Origin: Prolixibacteraceae bacterium
GTDB lineage: Bacteria > Bacteroidota > Bacteroidia > Bacteroidales > Prolixibacteraceae
Direction: 5' to 3'
Length of the DNA stretch: 24,567 nucleotides
Assembly (NCBI GenBank): GCA_017998095.1
Contig: JAGODU010000054.1
Coordinates: 1-24,567, forward strand
Below the pieces are notes generated by a model. The model was not told the DNA's origin. It did no database searches and worked only from the letters and a program-made list of their open reading frames with translations. Positions 1-8,276 of this stretch are shown here, one piece after another. Both the position numbers and the translations under genes were made by a program. Within the stretch, counting starts at the first letter, position 1, and every line of letters begins with the position of its first letter.

Positions 1-20
1 AACCTGTTAAAATTGTAAAT

Positions 21-506
21 ATGAAAACCGGAACTGCTATTGTTGCAGGAGGCTGCTTTTGGGGCGTAGAACATTATATGATGAAGCTGCCCGGAGTTAT
101 TTCTACTGAAGTAGGTTATATAGGTGGAAAAAAAGTAAATCCTACATATAGAGATGTTTGCTCACATACTACAGGGCATGCTGAAGCCGTAAAGATTGTT
201 TTCGATGAATCGAAAGTCAGTTATGAGGAAGTGTTGAAAATGTTTTTTGAAATTCATGATCCCACTCAGGTTGACAGGCAAGGGCCGGATATTGGTGACC
301 AATACAGATCAGAAATATTTTACTACACTGATTCAGAAAAAGAAACTGCTGAAAAGCTTATTGACATTCTCAGGAAAAAAGGTCTTGATGTTGCTACAGA
401 AGTTACAAGGGCAACAACTTTCTGGAATGCCGAAGATTATCATCAGCAGTATTATAAGAAAGAAGGTAAGACACCTTATTGTCATTCTTACAAGAAAAGA
501 TTTTGA
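21..506 (+). CDS. msrA: Peptide-methionine (S)-S-oxide reductase MsrA
   Basis: Reduces the S-epimer of methionine sulfoxide in oxidised proteins, normally with electrons from thioredoxin; cytoplasmic, since no signal peptide is seen. The 161-residue protein has the family signature GCFWG with the catalytic Cys12, the VGYIGG segment, the TGHAEAV motif near residues 51-57, and a C-terminal YCHSYKKRF with Cys154 as likely resolving cysteine. Length is normal for a stand-alone MsrA. The ATG at 21 fits the family start, but the frame is open to the left window edge (reading PVKIVN before Met1), so an N-terminal extension or fusion cannot be excluded. It converges on the transporter gene to its right with about 10 bp between them and no visible terminator. 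Confidence 0.93.
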   Translation: MKTGTAIVAGGCFWGVEHYMMKLPGVISTEVGYIGGKKVNPTYRDVCSHTTGHAEAVKIVFDESKVSYEEVLKMFFEIHDPTQVDRQGPDIGDQYRSEIFYYTDSEKETAEKLIDILRKKGLDVATEVTRATTFWNAEDYHQQYYKKEGKTPYCHSYKKRF

Positions 507-516
507 TAATAAATAA

Positions 517-1410
517 TTAGGATTTGCTTGGTACTATCAGTATCTGGGAACCCGGAATTTGTTTTGTTAGTTCCGATTCCATCTTATCCTTTAATGAATA
601 AAAATGAGACATTTTTGAATCGTTATTGAATTCGAGGAATATTTCAATGAAAGTCTGACTACCTGAGCGACGAGAGCGAATACCATGTATCTGATCATAG
701 TCGTTGAAATTAGTGGCCAATTCACGAAGAATTATGAGCTGATTATACTCATCTATGCTTTTATCCAGAAGTTCTCCTATTGAGCGAGAAAATACGTCTA
801 TAATTGATTTTATAATGCTGATCATTAAAATTGAAGTTGCAACAACATCAAGATAGCGTGTCCATTCTGAACCTTGAAAAATAAGAGCTATTCCAACAGC
901 GGAAATTATAAGCAAATCTTCAAGGGCACCCATTCTTGCCATTCTCCATATTGAACTGAAAATTGGGGAGTGTTCTTTCTTGCTTAGTTTGTAATTCTGA
1001 ATCCATAACCATGTAGAAGCAATGAAAGATGCAAATGTCAGAAGCATTGCAACAAGTCCACCGTGTTGTTCTTCAGGGTGTAATATCTTTTCAACTGTCT
1101 CAAATCCGACAAATATTGCAGCAAATAGCATTGTTGCTCCGACAACAATACTTGAGATAGTTTCCATCCTGCCAAGGCCGTAAGTGTTTTTCAAGTCTGC
1201 CCCTTTTGTCATTTTCCTGACAGTATATAGTGAAAGAGCTGAAGCAAGTGCACCCGTAAAAGCAATAACAAAATTTGCAATGAAGACTATTGAATTGGAA
1301 GTCATCATACCAATTGCAGATACCCCCAAAGTGTATATTTCCATTACCATGGTAAGGGTTAATAATCTTATTTTGGTGCGGTTTGAAACAGCTGCTGACA
1401 GTTCACTCAT
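517..1410 (-). CDS. Cation diffusion facilitator (CDF)-like membrane protein, atypical metal site
   Basis: A 297-residue membrane protein with the CDF layout: several hydrophobic helices over roughly residues 15-215, the family signature YGLGRMETISSIVVGATMLF (residues about 77-96) leading into the third helix, and a soluble C-terminal domain (about 225-297) resembling the dimerising CDF cytoplasmic domain, including RSRRSGSQTFIEIFLEF. CDF proteins usually export Zn, Fe, Mn or similar divalent ions in exchange for protons. The aspartate/histidine ligands expected in helices 2 and 5 are not evident: helix 2 reads FIANFVIAFTGAL and helix 5 LEDLLIISAVGIAL. The protein may therefore use other ligands or another substrate. 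The family call is fairly secure, the substrate is unknown. Divergent from the secreted protein gene at 1612. Confidence 0.75.
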   Translation of the reverse strand: MSELSAAVSNRTKIRLLTLTMVMEIYTLGVSAIGMMTSNSIVFIANFVIAFTGALASALSLYTVRKMTKGADLKNTYGLGRMETISSIVVGATMLFAAIFVGFETVEKILHPEEQHGGLVAMLLTFASFIASTWLWIQNYKLSKKEHSPIFSSIWRMARMGALEDLLIISAVGIALIFQGSEWTRYLDVVATSILMISIIKSIIDVFSRSIGELLDKSIDEYNQLIILRELATNFNDYDQIHGIRSRRSGSQTFIEIFLEFNNDSKMSHFYSLKDKMESELTKQIPGSQILIVPSKS

Positions 1411-1611
1411 AGTATTTAGTTGAAAATATTAAACATTTTTTCGATATAAATGTAAAACTATTTATAATAATGTAAGATTGAATTTTTAATAAATTTCAAA
1501 TTAAAACAATCGATAGTTATTTTGTTAAAAAAAGTAGAATTAACTTTATTATTCAGGTAATTTTAAAAAGTTATATTTATTTTTAGGATTGATTAATTTA
1601 ACAAACCATCT

Positions 1612-2796
1612 ATGAAGAACACATTAACTTTATTGTTTGTATTTCTGGTAATTACAGGAATATGCCAAACATCAGTTCCTAAAAAAGAAAGTGGCAGTAA
1701 ATTCTCTTTTACATGTGCTAACCTTTATTTTCAAATTGACTCAGCAAAAGGTGCGCGTATATGGTCATTCAAATGTGATGATAAAGAGTTGCTTTATACT
1801 GGAGGAAATGATCCCGGATCAACTTTCTGGCCTGCTCCTCAGAGTGTATGGAACTGGCCGCCTCCTTCCAATCTGGATAACAAGGCTTACAGTACTTCCA
1901 TCACTGGTAACAAGATAACTTTTAAAGGACAAACTGATACAAAAACTAATCTTCGTTTCTATAAGACTATGTATGGCAACGAAAAGGATACTTCAATTAT
2001 CATTGAATATGTAATGAAAAATGAAAAGGCAACAGCTCAAACCTGGGCTCCATGGGAGATATCCAGAGTTCTTGGTAAAGGTCTGACTGTATTTGCCAAA
2101 GGTGACGGAGAATTTTTCTACAGAGACCAGGACAAAAATGAAGTGCTGACCGAAGAAGTTGGAGGTTATGTCTGGTATGATCAGGATAATAATGAAGTTT
2201 GCACAACTGATAATAAATTTAACGGTGATGGCAAAGGATGGCTGGCTCATGTTGTCGATGGTAATATGTTGTTTATTAAGAAATTTGAAGATGTAGCAGT
2301 TTCAAAAGCAGCACCCGGTGAAGCTGAAGTTGAAGTTTACACTTCAGTAGGTGACACATATTGTGAACTTGAAAACCAGGGCACTTATGCTTCTATTGCA
2401 AGTAAAGACTCTGTAATGTGGAAAGTGATTTGGTTTGCCCGTAAATTGCCTTCATCAGTTGATGTTAGCGTTGGAAGTAAGAGCCTGACTGATTACATTG
2501 AAGATGTGCTTGCCAGAACAAAAGAACCTTCAGGAAAGGAAGATTTAAAAATGGGTTCTGCAATTAAAATTTACCCTAACCCTGCTGACAGTGAAATTAC
2601 AGTTGAATCTAATCTCGGTCAATACGACAATGTTCTTTTGGCTATTTATAGCGTTAAAGGACAAATGATGAGCAAACATTCAGTTGACCAGTCTCGTAAG
2701 AAGATTTCACTTGATGGCCTTCCCGGCGGAATGTATGTTTATGAACTCAGCGATGGTTCAAAAGTATTAGGACGAGGAAATATAACTTTAAAGTAA
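1612..2796 (+). CDS. Secreted DUF4380-like beta-sandwich protein with T9SS sorting domain
   Basis: A 394-residue exported protein. Residues 1-20 form a signal peptide. The central part (about 30-290) resembles DUF4380 proteins, which have a galactose-mutarotase-like beta-sandwich fold: GARIWSF near residue 48, then GSTFWPAPQSVWNWPPP at about 69-85, a segment typical of that family. The C-terminal 78 residues (from KIYPNPADSEIT at about 319) are a type A T9SS/Por sorting domain, so the protein is probably released or anchored at the cell surface. Enzymatic activity is not established for the family. It lies next to, but opposite in orientation to, the xylan-degradation genes and shares a bidirectional terminator with them, so a role in carbohydrate processing is possible but only inferred. 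The start is an ATG with no Shine-Dalgarno sequence. Confidence 0.8.
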   Translation: MKNTLTLLFVFLVITGICQTSVPKKESGSKFSFTCANLYFQIDSAKGARIWSFKCDDKELLYTGGNDPGSTFWPAPQSVWNWPPPSNLDNKAYSTSITGNKITFKGQTDTKTNLRFYKTMYGNEKDTSIIIEYVMKNEKATAQTWAPWEISRVLGKGLTVFAKGDGEFFYRDQDKNEVLTEEVGGYVWYDQDNNEVCTTDNKFNGDGKGWLAHVVDGNMLFIKKFEDVAVSKAAPGEAEVEVYTSVGDTYCELENQGTYASIASKDSVMWKVIWFARKLPSSVDVSVGSKSLTDYIEDVLARTKEPSGKEDLKMGSAIKIYPNPADSEITVESNLGQYDNVLLAIYSVKGQMMSKHSVDQSRKKISLDGLPGGMYVYELSDGSKVLGRGNITLK

Positions 2797-2813
2797 TTAT
2801 TTGTCAATCAAAT

Positions 2814-2851
2814 AAAAAAGCCCGTCTGTTTTGAAGCAGACGGGCCTTTTT
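2814..2851. terminator. Bidirectional rho-independent terminator
   Basis: A perfect 9-bp stem (GCCCGTCTG at 2820-2828, CAGACGGGC at 2837-2845) with an 8-nt loop, flanked by an A-run on the left and a T-run on the right. It lies between the convergent genes ending at 2796 (+) and 2866 (-) and can stop transcription from both sides. Confidence 0.92.
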
Positions 2852-2865
2852 ATTGATTTCTGATT

Positions 2866-4608
2866 TTATTTACTTCTTACCGCATACATACCTATTGTTG
2901 TTCCGGTAAAGCCAAATGAGTTAGCTGTTGATAAATGGAATGCATCAACATTATCTGCTAATAATTTACTTTTGATGTCTCCGGTGCTGTAATAAAAACT
3001 GAAGTTTGTTCCACTTGATTTGATTGTCATTGTTATCATATCAGCTTTCTTTCCAATATTTTCTTTTGCAATGACCTCAGTGCCATCTTTTGATACTTTA
3101 TTAAGTGAAACGTACTTTTGTTCTCCTTCAATTCCAGTTGAAAAGAAATACTGATGTTTTTCATCTTTGTATAATAACAAGCCTGCAGTTTCTTTTTCAT
3201 CAGCTGGATTGAAATACATGTCAGTTGAACATTCAAATTTGTGATGTTGTATCCTTCGACATACAAACGCCGGAGTTTTCATTTCAGTAGCAGGATTTTC
3301 AGAACATTTTATTGATATATATCCCGGATGGTCAGTAAGTGAATACATATCTTTTGCTGGTGTCCTCATTGTCATCCATTCCATAGAGAGCTTTGTGGAA
3401 TCAAAGTTTTCTGTTACTGAAAAATTACCAAAAGTCACTTTTGAATTTTTGGTAATACCTTTCTTCTGGACTATCATTGGGATTTCTTCATCTCCCTGTG
3501 TCATATATGGAAATCCGTCTTCACTCCATCTTACAGGAAGTAAAAATGTTTCACGACCAAGGTTTTCAAATTTCCCGTCAATGGGTCTGCATGCAAGAAA
3601 TACTGACCACCAATCACCTTCTGCAGTTTGTGCCAAATCAGCATGACCTGCACATGTAATTGGCTCAGGACGTGAAGGATCTAAATGACGCTGAGTTAAA
3701 ATAGGGTTCTTATCCCATGCTTTATATGGCCCCATAGGTGAATCACCCCTAAGTATTACTTCTGAATGGTTTACAGAAGTACCCCCTTCAGCAGCCATTA
3801 AAAAGTATTTTCCGTTAATGTTATAAATGTGAGGACCTTCAATCCATACCGGCTTATCTTCAAAATGAATTCCCCCGTTCACTAATACTTTCCTTGGTCC
3901 AAAGGTTTTTTCTGTTTCTACATCAAACTCCTGAATCCTTATCGCACGATGTCCGTCATATAATGCCGGACCTTCCGGTGCATCATTGTTTACTATATAT
4001 GCCTTTCCATCTACATCAAAGAAAAATGATGGATCAATTCCTTGTACTTCAGGTAGCATGATCGGATCTGACCACTCGCCAAACGGATTTTTTGTCTTTA
4101 CAAAGAAATTACCTGCTCCAACATTTGTTGTAATCATGTAATATGTTTCGTTGTGGGGATTATAGCTTATTGCAGGAGCAAAGATTCCACCACTGGTATG
4201 TTGCCCGATCATATTTATAAGCTGAGATTCCCTGCTTAATACATGTCCAATTTGTTTCCAGTTTACTAAATCAGTACTATGAAAGATTGGTACTCCCGGA
4301 AAATTTACGAATGTTGAAGTAACGAGAAAGAAATCTTTACCGTTGGTGCAAATGCTTGGGTCTGAATACCAACCCGGCAGGATTGGATTATAAAAATAAT
4401 CTTCTCCCGGAAGAGCATTTTTTACATAGAAATCATCATTTCCGGAATATGTGAAATTGTCGAAAAATACAACTGATTTTTCATTTGCCATTTCTTTTGA
4501 AATTTTATTGTTTGACTGGGTGCACGATAATGCAACTGCCGAAATTCCTGTAAGTATCAAAAACTTATACAGAAAAATCGATAAGTGTTTTTTAATTAAT
4601 ACTCTCAT
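2866..4608 (-). CDS. GH43 beta-xylosidase / alpha-L-arabinofuranosidase lipoprotein
   Basis: A 580-residue glycoside hydrolase expected to remove xylose or arabinose from xylo-oligosaccharides or arabinoxylan. A lipoprotein signal peptide ends with the lipobox VALSC (Cys29), so it is membrane-anchored. The five-bladed propeller domain (about 70-375) carries the GH43 catalytic trio: Asp83 in GWYSDPSI (general base), Asp192 in GIDPSFF (pKa modulator) and Glu257 in WIEGPHIY (general acid). Residues about 385-580 look like the beta-sandwich domain found at the C-terminus of GH43 xylosidases (GH43_C2 type). The gene is the last leftward member of the xylan locus but is separated from the preceding GH10 gene by 579 bp with its own terminator and promoter candidates, so it is probably transcribed separately. 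The exact substrate cannot be assigned from sequence alone. Confidence 0.92.
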   Translation of the reverse strand: MRVLIKKHLSIFLYKFLILTGISAVALSCTQSNNKISKEMANEKSVVFFDNFTYSGNDDFYVKNALPGEDYFYNPILPGWYSDPSICTNGKDFFLVTSTFVNFPGVPIFHSTDLVNWKQIGHVLSRESQLINMIGQHTSGGIFAPAISYNPHNETYYMITTNVGAGNFFVKTKNPFGEWSDPIMLPEVQGIDPSFFFDVDGKAYIVNNDAPEGPALYDGHRAIRIQEFDVETEKTFGPRKVLVNGGIHFEDKPVWIEGPHIYNINGKYFLMAAEGGTSVNHSEVILRGDSPMGPYKAWDKNPILTQRHLDPSRPEPITCAGHADLAQTAEGDWWSVFLACRPIDGKFENLGRETFLLPVRWSEDGFPYMTQGDEEIPMIVQKKGITKNSKVTFGNFSVTENFDSTKLSMEWMTMRTPAKDMYSLTDHPGYISIKCSENPATEMKTPAFVCRRIQHHKFECSTDMYFNPADEKETAGLLLYKDEKHQYFFSTGIEGEQKYVSLNKVSKDGTEVIAKENIGKKADMITMTIKSSGTNFSFYYSTGDIKSKLLADNVDAFHLSTANSFGFTGTTIGMYAVRSK

Positions 4609-4650
4609 TTTTTACCAATTAGATTTATTGTAGTTATTATTATTTGATAG

Positions 4651-4658
4651 TAAAAGTA
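4651..4658 (-). promoter_or_regulatory. Candidate -7 box of the GH43 promoter
   Basis: On the minus strand this reads TACTTTTA, one mismatch from the Bacteroidetes -7 consensus TAnnTTTG, and sits 42 bp before the GH43 start codon. It lies exactly 25 bp downstream of the CTAAAATC core of the direct repeat at 4684-4712; the same 25-bp distance is found in front of the esterase gene. Taken alone the match would be weak; the repeated geometry is what supports it. Confidence 0.4.
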
Positions 4659-4683
4659 TGAGTGAAGGCAGAAATGCTTTTTT

Positions 4684-4712
4684 GATTTTAGATAATCAAT
4701 TTTTGATTTTAG
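4684..4712 (-). promoter_or_regulatory. Direct repeat, candidate HTCS operator
   Basis: Two copies of CTAAAATCAAAAA (minus strand), with cores at 4705-4712 and 4684-4691, are spaced 21 bp apart, i.e. two helical turns, as expected for an AraC-type regulator binding one DNA face. The same core, CTAAAATC followed by an A-rich run, occurs upstream of the esterase gene. The regulator encoded at 9850-13785 ends in an AraC-type DNA-binding domain and is the natural candidate; binding itself is inference. Confidence 0.45.
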
Positions 4713-4750
4713 GTAATTATTTTTTTTATTGTTACTAAGGTCTTAAAAAT

Positions 4751-4780
4751 ATAAAAGAGCATTTGAGAATGCTCTTTTAT
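4751..4780 (-). terminator. 13-bp-stem hairpin, probable terminator for leftward transcription
   Basis: Arms 4751-4763 and 4768-4780 are perfectly complementary (13 bp) around a 4-nt loop. Read leftward, the hairpin is followed by ATATTTTTAAG, a U-rich tail, so it fits a rho-independent terminator of the GH10/esterase transcript arriving from the right, though it lies about 400 bp after the GH10 stop codon. It also lies immediately downstream of the distal promoter candidate at 4781-4812, so a role in a 5' leader is an alternative. Confidence 0.5.
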
Positions 4781-4812
4781 CAAACCTAATCTTAAACTAT
4801 TATGAAAACAAA
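4781..4812 (-). promoter_or_regulatory. Distal promoter candidate, TTTG-N20-TAGGTTTG
   Basis: On the minus strand, TTTG (4812-4809) is followed after exactly 20 bp by TAGGTTTG (4788-4781), a perfect match to the Bacteroidetes sigma-ABfr elements (-33 TTTG, 19-21 bp, -7 TAnnTTTG). Transcription would begin near 4775 and run into the GH43 gene with a leader of about 165 nt. The start would fall within the hairpin at 4751-4780, which makes its use uncertain. Confidence 0.35.
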
Positions 4813-5187
4813 CGAACTGATTATTGTTTTTCTGCTAAATATTAAATTCAGATTTTTCATATTTTGATTTATTTACTTTCTCGTTTTCTTGTTTTCTTGT
4901 TTATGATTTGAAATTACAAATCACAAAAATAGGTAGTTTTCAATTTCAGATATAAGTTTTCTAATTATGAATATTTATAAATATGCTTATTCTACTCTGA
5001 AACAATCAAAGTCTGTATATCCACCGGTTTTTTTGTAGCATAATTAAATTAACCTAATTTATTACAGGTAAATATTTTCAAACTAAATCTCATTTCAAGT
5101 TCATTCCCCATTTTTGTGCAATACTGAAATTGGAAACCAGAATTAAAAAGAGTATCAACAATGATTTGTTTTATTAGTTTCTTTTGT

Positions 5188-7098
5188 TTATAAAACAATC
5201 AGTTTGCCTGTTATTATTTTCCCTTCAGTACTTAATCTATACAAGTATGTACCTTTTGAAAGTTTAACCCCTTTTTGATTTGTGGCCTTCCACATTATTT
5301 CATGATTGCCCTTCTCGAGCTTATCATTTATTACAGTTGAAACTTCTTGTCCAAGTATATCATATACTTTAATTGAAACTATTGACTCTTTTTCAAGGTT
5401 AAACCTGAAGTTTGTATAATCTTTAACCGGATTAGGATAATTAATTATGCCGGATTCACTCAATGAGTAAGTACTTGTTCCAGAAGGATTGTTTTTGAGA
5501 TAATCTTCAAGCCATGTTAAAGCAGGTCTCCAGCTTCCGTCAGCATTTACCAGATGGCATGTTTCCTGCCACATTCTTCCTTGTATATATCCCCATAGAG
5601 TAATTCCCTTTACTCCCGGATGCTCCCATAATATCGGGAATATTTTTTCATAATACTTCCTCTGCTGATCGTCGTTGGGCGTTCCTGCGTTATTCTGATT
5701 GCCCAGGTCAAGCTCTGATATATAAACAGGTATTCCTGTTGCTGCAAGCTTGTCAAGATTGCTCCTTAATGTTGCGTATGCCGCACCTTCAAGTTCAAAA
5801 CGATGTCCCTGTACTCCGATGCCGTCTATCAATCCTCTGTCTTTCAAAAGGTTTATAATTTTTAGGTAATTATTAGTAGCATTGTTGTCATTGATAATAC
5901 CATACTCATTGAGAACAAGCTTTGAATTTGGAAAATACTTTCTGGCAAGTTCAAATGATTTGATTACCCAATCCCAGCCTGTTGTTCCGTTTCCACCAAG
6001 AGCATTTTTATAGTTGGCTCTTCCATTTGTGCCATCAGGCGGATTATGACCCGGCAATGGCTCATTTACTACGTCAACAAGATCAGCATTCGGATATCTC
6101 TTTCCTGCTTGCCTCATCCATGTTTCAATGTATTTCAGTTTTGTTGAATCAGCAAGGGTTGAAATCCATGTTGGTTGTTGTGAACCCCAAACAAGAGTGT
6201 GAAACTTGAATATAAGATTGTTGTCTTTAGAAAATTTATAAAGATTATCCAATCCTCCCCAATTCCACTTTGTTGAATCAGTTGAATTGCCTACTGACGA
6301 CCATTTGCTTTCATTTTCAGGTGTTAACTGATTCCATAATTTAAGAAATTCAGTGTCGTTAAATGCCTTGAGATTGCCAAGAAACTTTTCATGTCCTTCA
6401 GCTAACGGTGGTCCCGGATATCTTTCTGTTACTATTGGCTCAGGTAATTCAGTTAAACCGGGGAGAACCTTGTCCAACGTTTCAACTGTGTAATTTAATT
6501 CTGACTTTCCAAAAGCAAATTTATCAAATAATAACCCGTCTTCACGACTACCTATCTGAAAAGTAAGGGTCAGATTACTCTCTTCAACAACAAAAGCTTT
6601 TGTTGCAAGGTCGCCTGCAAAGAAATTCTGAGAAATGTTAACCCATTTCCAAACTCCCGAACCTGCTGCTCCAAGATCTTTTACAAAGTCGGTTGAATTG
6701 GTATAGCCTGCTCCGCCCAGACCGTTTACAAAAATCCAGTCAGCATCAGTGGTTACACCTTTTTTACCAAAGCCATTTGCAGCAAAAAAGCTGTCATCGT
6801 TAAAGCTTCCGGGACCTACATTTATACGAGCATAAAGCTGATATGATCCTGCTTCAGAAAAAGTAACACTAAATGTGATTGTTCTGACCGAATCACCTGG
6901 ATTTGTTTGTCCGGTATAGTTTTCTTTTGCAGTTACATAAGTGATGCTTCCATCACTTGAAACAGAAAAGCCACCTCCGTTGGTTCCTGACTCTGCCTCT
7001 ATAACTACAGGACTTCCACTTACATGATCCTGCGCTTCCAATACTCCCGCATAAATGAAAAAGGAGAGAAATAAAAATGAATAGTACTTGAGTTTCAT
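5188..7098 (-). CDS. GH10 endo-1,4-beta-xylanase with N-terminal carbohydrate-binding domain and T9SS tail
   Basis: A 636-residue secreted xylanase that cleaves internal beta-1,4 bonds of xylan. In order: signal peptide (1-22, ending LEAQ); a beta-sandwich domain (about 30-200) beginning VVIEAESG, as in CBM6/CBM35-like modules; a GH10 barrel (about 230-535) with acid/base Glu347 in VDVVNEP and nucleophile Glu462 in YISELDL, plus HTLVWG and LWGYIQGR motifs; and a T9SS type A sorting domain (about 550-636, beginning NYPNPVKDYTNF and ending KGTYLYRLS...GKLIVL). This arrangement indicates an outer-surface or released enzyme acting on polymeric xylan. It follows the second GH10 gene by 46 bp on the same strand and is probably co-transcribed with it. 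Whether the binding domain prefers xylan is inferred. Confidence 0.95.
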   Translation of the reverse strand: MKLKYYSFLFLSFFIYAGVLEAQDHVSGSPVVIEAESGTNGGGFSVSSDGSITYVTAKENYTGQTNPGDSVRTITFSVTFSEAGSYQLYARINVGPGSFNDDSFFAANGFGKKGVTTDADWIFVNGLGGAGYTNSTDFVKDLGAAGSGVWKWVNISQNFFAGDLATKAFVVEESNLTLTFQIGSREDGLLFDKFAFGKSELNYTVETLDKVLPGLTELPEPIVTERYPGPPLAEGHEKFLGNLKAFNDTEFLKLWNQLTPENESKWSSVGNSTDSTKWNWGGLDNLYKFSKDNNLIFKFHTLVWGSQQPTWISTLADSTKLKYIETWMRQAGKRYPNADLVDVVNEPLPGHNPPDGTNGRANYKNALGGNGTTGWDWVIKSFELARKYFPNSKLVLNEYGIINDNNATNNYLKIINLLKDRGLIDGIGVQGHRFELEGAAYATLRSNLDKLAATGIPVYISELDLGNQNNAGTPNDDQQRKYYEKIFPILWEHPGVKGITLWGYIQGRMWQETCHLVNADGSWRPALTWLEDYLKNNPSGTSTYSLSESGIINYPNPVKDYTNFRFNLEKESIVSIKVYDILGQEVSTVINDKLEKGNHEIMWKATNQKGVKLSKGTYLYRLSTEGKIITGKLIVL

Positions 7099-7144
7099 AA
7101 GTTAGATTTTAAAATTGAAATCGAATTTGTTGTTGTGTGATTCT

Positions 7145-8260
7145 CTAATGTTTTAATGCTTCTTGAATTATTTTGGCAACAACCGGTTTGGGTTTATTGT
7201 TTCTGTCAAACAATAATGCATAGTCTGTCCTTCCTCTTACCGGCCAGTTATTCTTCCATGACAATGCATCGTTTGCTCCCCAAACAGTTACTCTGCTGAT
7301 TACATCTTTGTATTTCAAAAATAAGTTGAAGAAATCTAAATATCTTTGTTCAAATTGCGCATTAACTGAATCAGGTAAGCCTTTTTCATAAGGATTTAAT
7401 TTCTGTTTGTACTCAAAGCTGGCAGATATTTCTGCACCAACCTTGTAGTCGGGCATTGGCAACACTGAAATTTCCATTTCTGTTATCATTACTTTTACTC
7501 CTAATGCAGAATATGCTTTTATGCTTTCTTCAAATTCTTTTAACTCAGGAAAGTCTAATCCGACATGACCCTGCATCCCAATTGCATCTATCCTTATTCC
7601 CTTTTCCTGTAGCTTTTTAACCATTGCGACAACTCCTGCTCTTTTACCCGGTAGGAACATTGAATAGTCATTGTAATAAAGCTCAACATCAGGGTCTGCT
7701 TCATGGGCAAACTTAAATGCAAGTTCAATAAATTCTTCGCCAATGATCTTGTAATATCTGCTTTTCCTGTATGATCCGTCATCTTCTATAGCTTCATTTA
7801 CAACGTCCCATCCTTTTATTTTTCCTTTGTAACGACCAACTACTGTATAGATATGATCTTTCATTCTTTGGATCAATACTTCACGCGACACTTCATTTCC
7901 ATCCTTGTCTGTGAAAAACCAGCGAGGTGCCTGTGAATGCCAGATCAAAGTATGTCCGGTCATGTACATGTTGTTTTTTTCACCAAATTCAATAAACTTA
8001 TCTGCAAGATCAAATCTGAATTTACCTTCTTCAGGTTGCATCGGACCACCTTTCATACAGTTCTCAGCAACAATGGCATTGAAGTTTTCTTTTATTAGCT
8101 GGCTTGAAGCACTGTCTTTACCGGTAATCTGCCATTCATTGACAGCAGTTCCAATGTAAAACTTATTTGCAAAAGCATCTTTTAGTTTTACAGCTTGAGA
8201 ATAAGAAGTGAATCCTAATAGTAGTAACGCAGTAAAAATCAAAATGAATTGTGTTTTCAT
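7145..8260 (-). CDS. GH10 endo-1,4-beta-xylanase, single domain
   Basis: A 371-residue xylanase with a signal peptide (about 1-22) but neither lipobox nor T9SS tail, so a periplasmic site is most likely. The GH10 barrel fills the rest: [11 protein letters not shown] (102-112), acid/base Glu156 in [17 protein letters not shown] (195-200), GMQGHVG (228-234) and nucleophile Glu261 in MITEMEI, then the [10 protein letters not shown] segment. Several Bacteroidetes xylan loci pair a surface GH10 with a compact periplasmic GH10 that acts on imported oligosaccharides; that division of labour is inferred here from the differing export signals. It lies 16 bp after the esterase gene and 46 bp before the other GH10, consistent with one operon. 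Confidence 0.95.
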   Translation of the reverse strand: MKTQFILIFTALLLLGFTSYSQAVKLKDAFANKFYIGTAVNEWQITGKDSASSQLIKENFNAIVAENCMKGGPMQPEEGKFRFDLADKFIEFGEKNNMYMTGHTLIWHSQAPRWFFTDKDGNEVSREVLIQRMKDHIYTVVGRYKGKIKGWDVVNEAIEDDGSYRKSRYYKIIGEEFIELAFKFAHEADPDVELYYNDYSMFLPGKRAGVVAMVKKLQEKGIRIDAIGMQGHVGLDFPELKEFEESIKAYSALGVKVMITEMEISVLPMPDYKVGAEISASFEYKQKLNPYEKGLPDSVNAQFEQRYLDFFNLFLKYKDVISRVTVWGANDALSWKNNWPVRGRTDYALLFDRNNKPKPVVAKIIQEALKH

Positions 8261-8276
8261 GGTATTTTAATAAATG

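Larger units (their letters stand above)
4609..5187. other. 579-bp AT-rich intergenic region upstream of the GH43 gene
   Basis: No convincing gene is seen. The interval holds a -7-like box, a 21-bp-spaced direct repeat, a 13-bp-stem hairpin and a second, distal promoter candidate, all annotated separately. The stretch 4814-5187 is very AT-rich and contains only a short TTTTCTTG-like direct repeat near 4881-4903. A 21-residue open frame at 4802-4867 is not supported as a gene. Confidence 0.7.

Noticed and set aside
2000..2250. Opposite-strand open frames within the DUF4380-like gene and similar shadows elsewhere
   Set aside because: They overlap well-supported genes in other frames, have no family resemblance and no start signals.
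4802..4867. Short open frame (MKTNELIIVFLL...) downstream of the hairpin at 4751-4780
   Set aside because: Only 21 residues, with AT-rich composition that yields such frames by chance; the region is better explained as the distal promoter on the other strand.
7099..7144. TTAAAATCTAA-like sequence before the GH10 gene as another HTCS operator
   Set aside because: The match to CTAAAATC is partial and there is no -7-like box at the 25-bp distance; the 46-bp gap looks like an ordinary intercistronic space.
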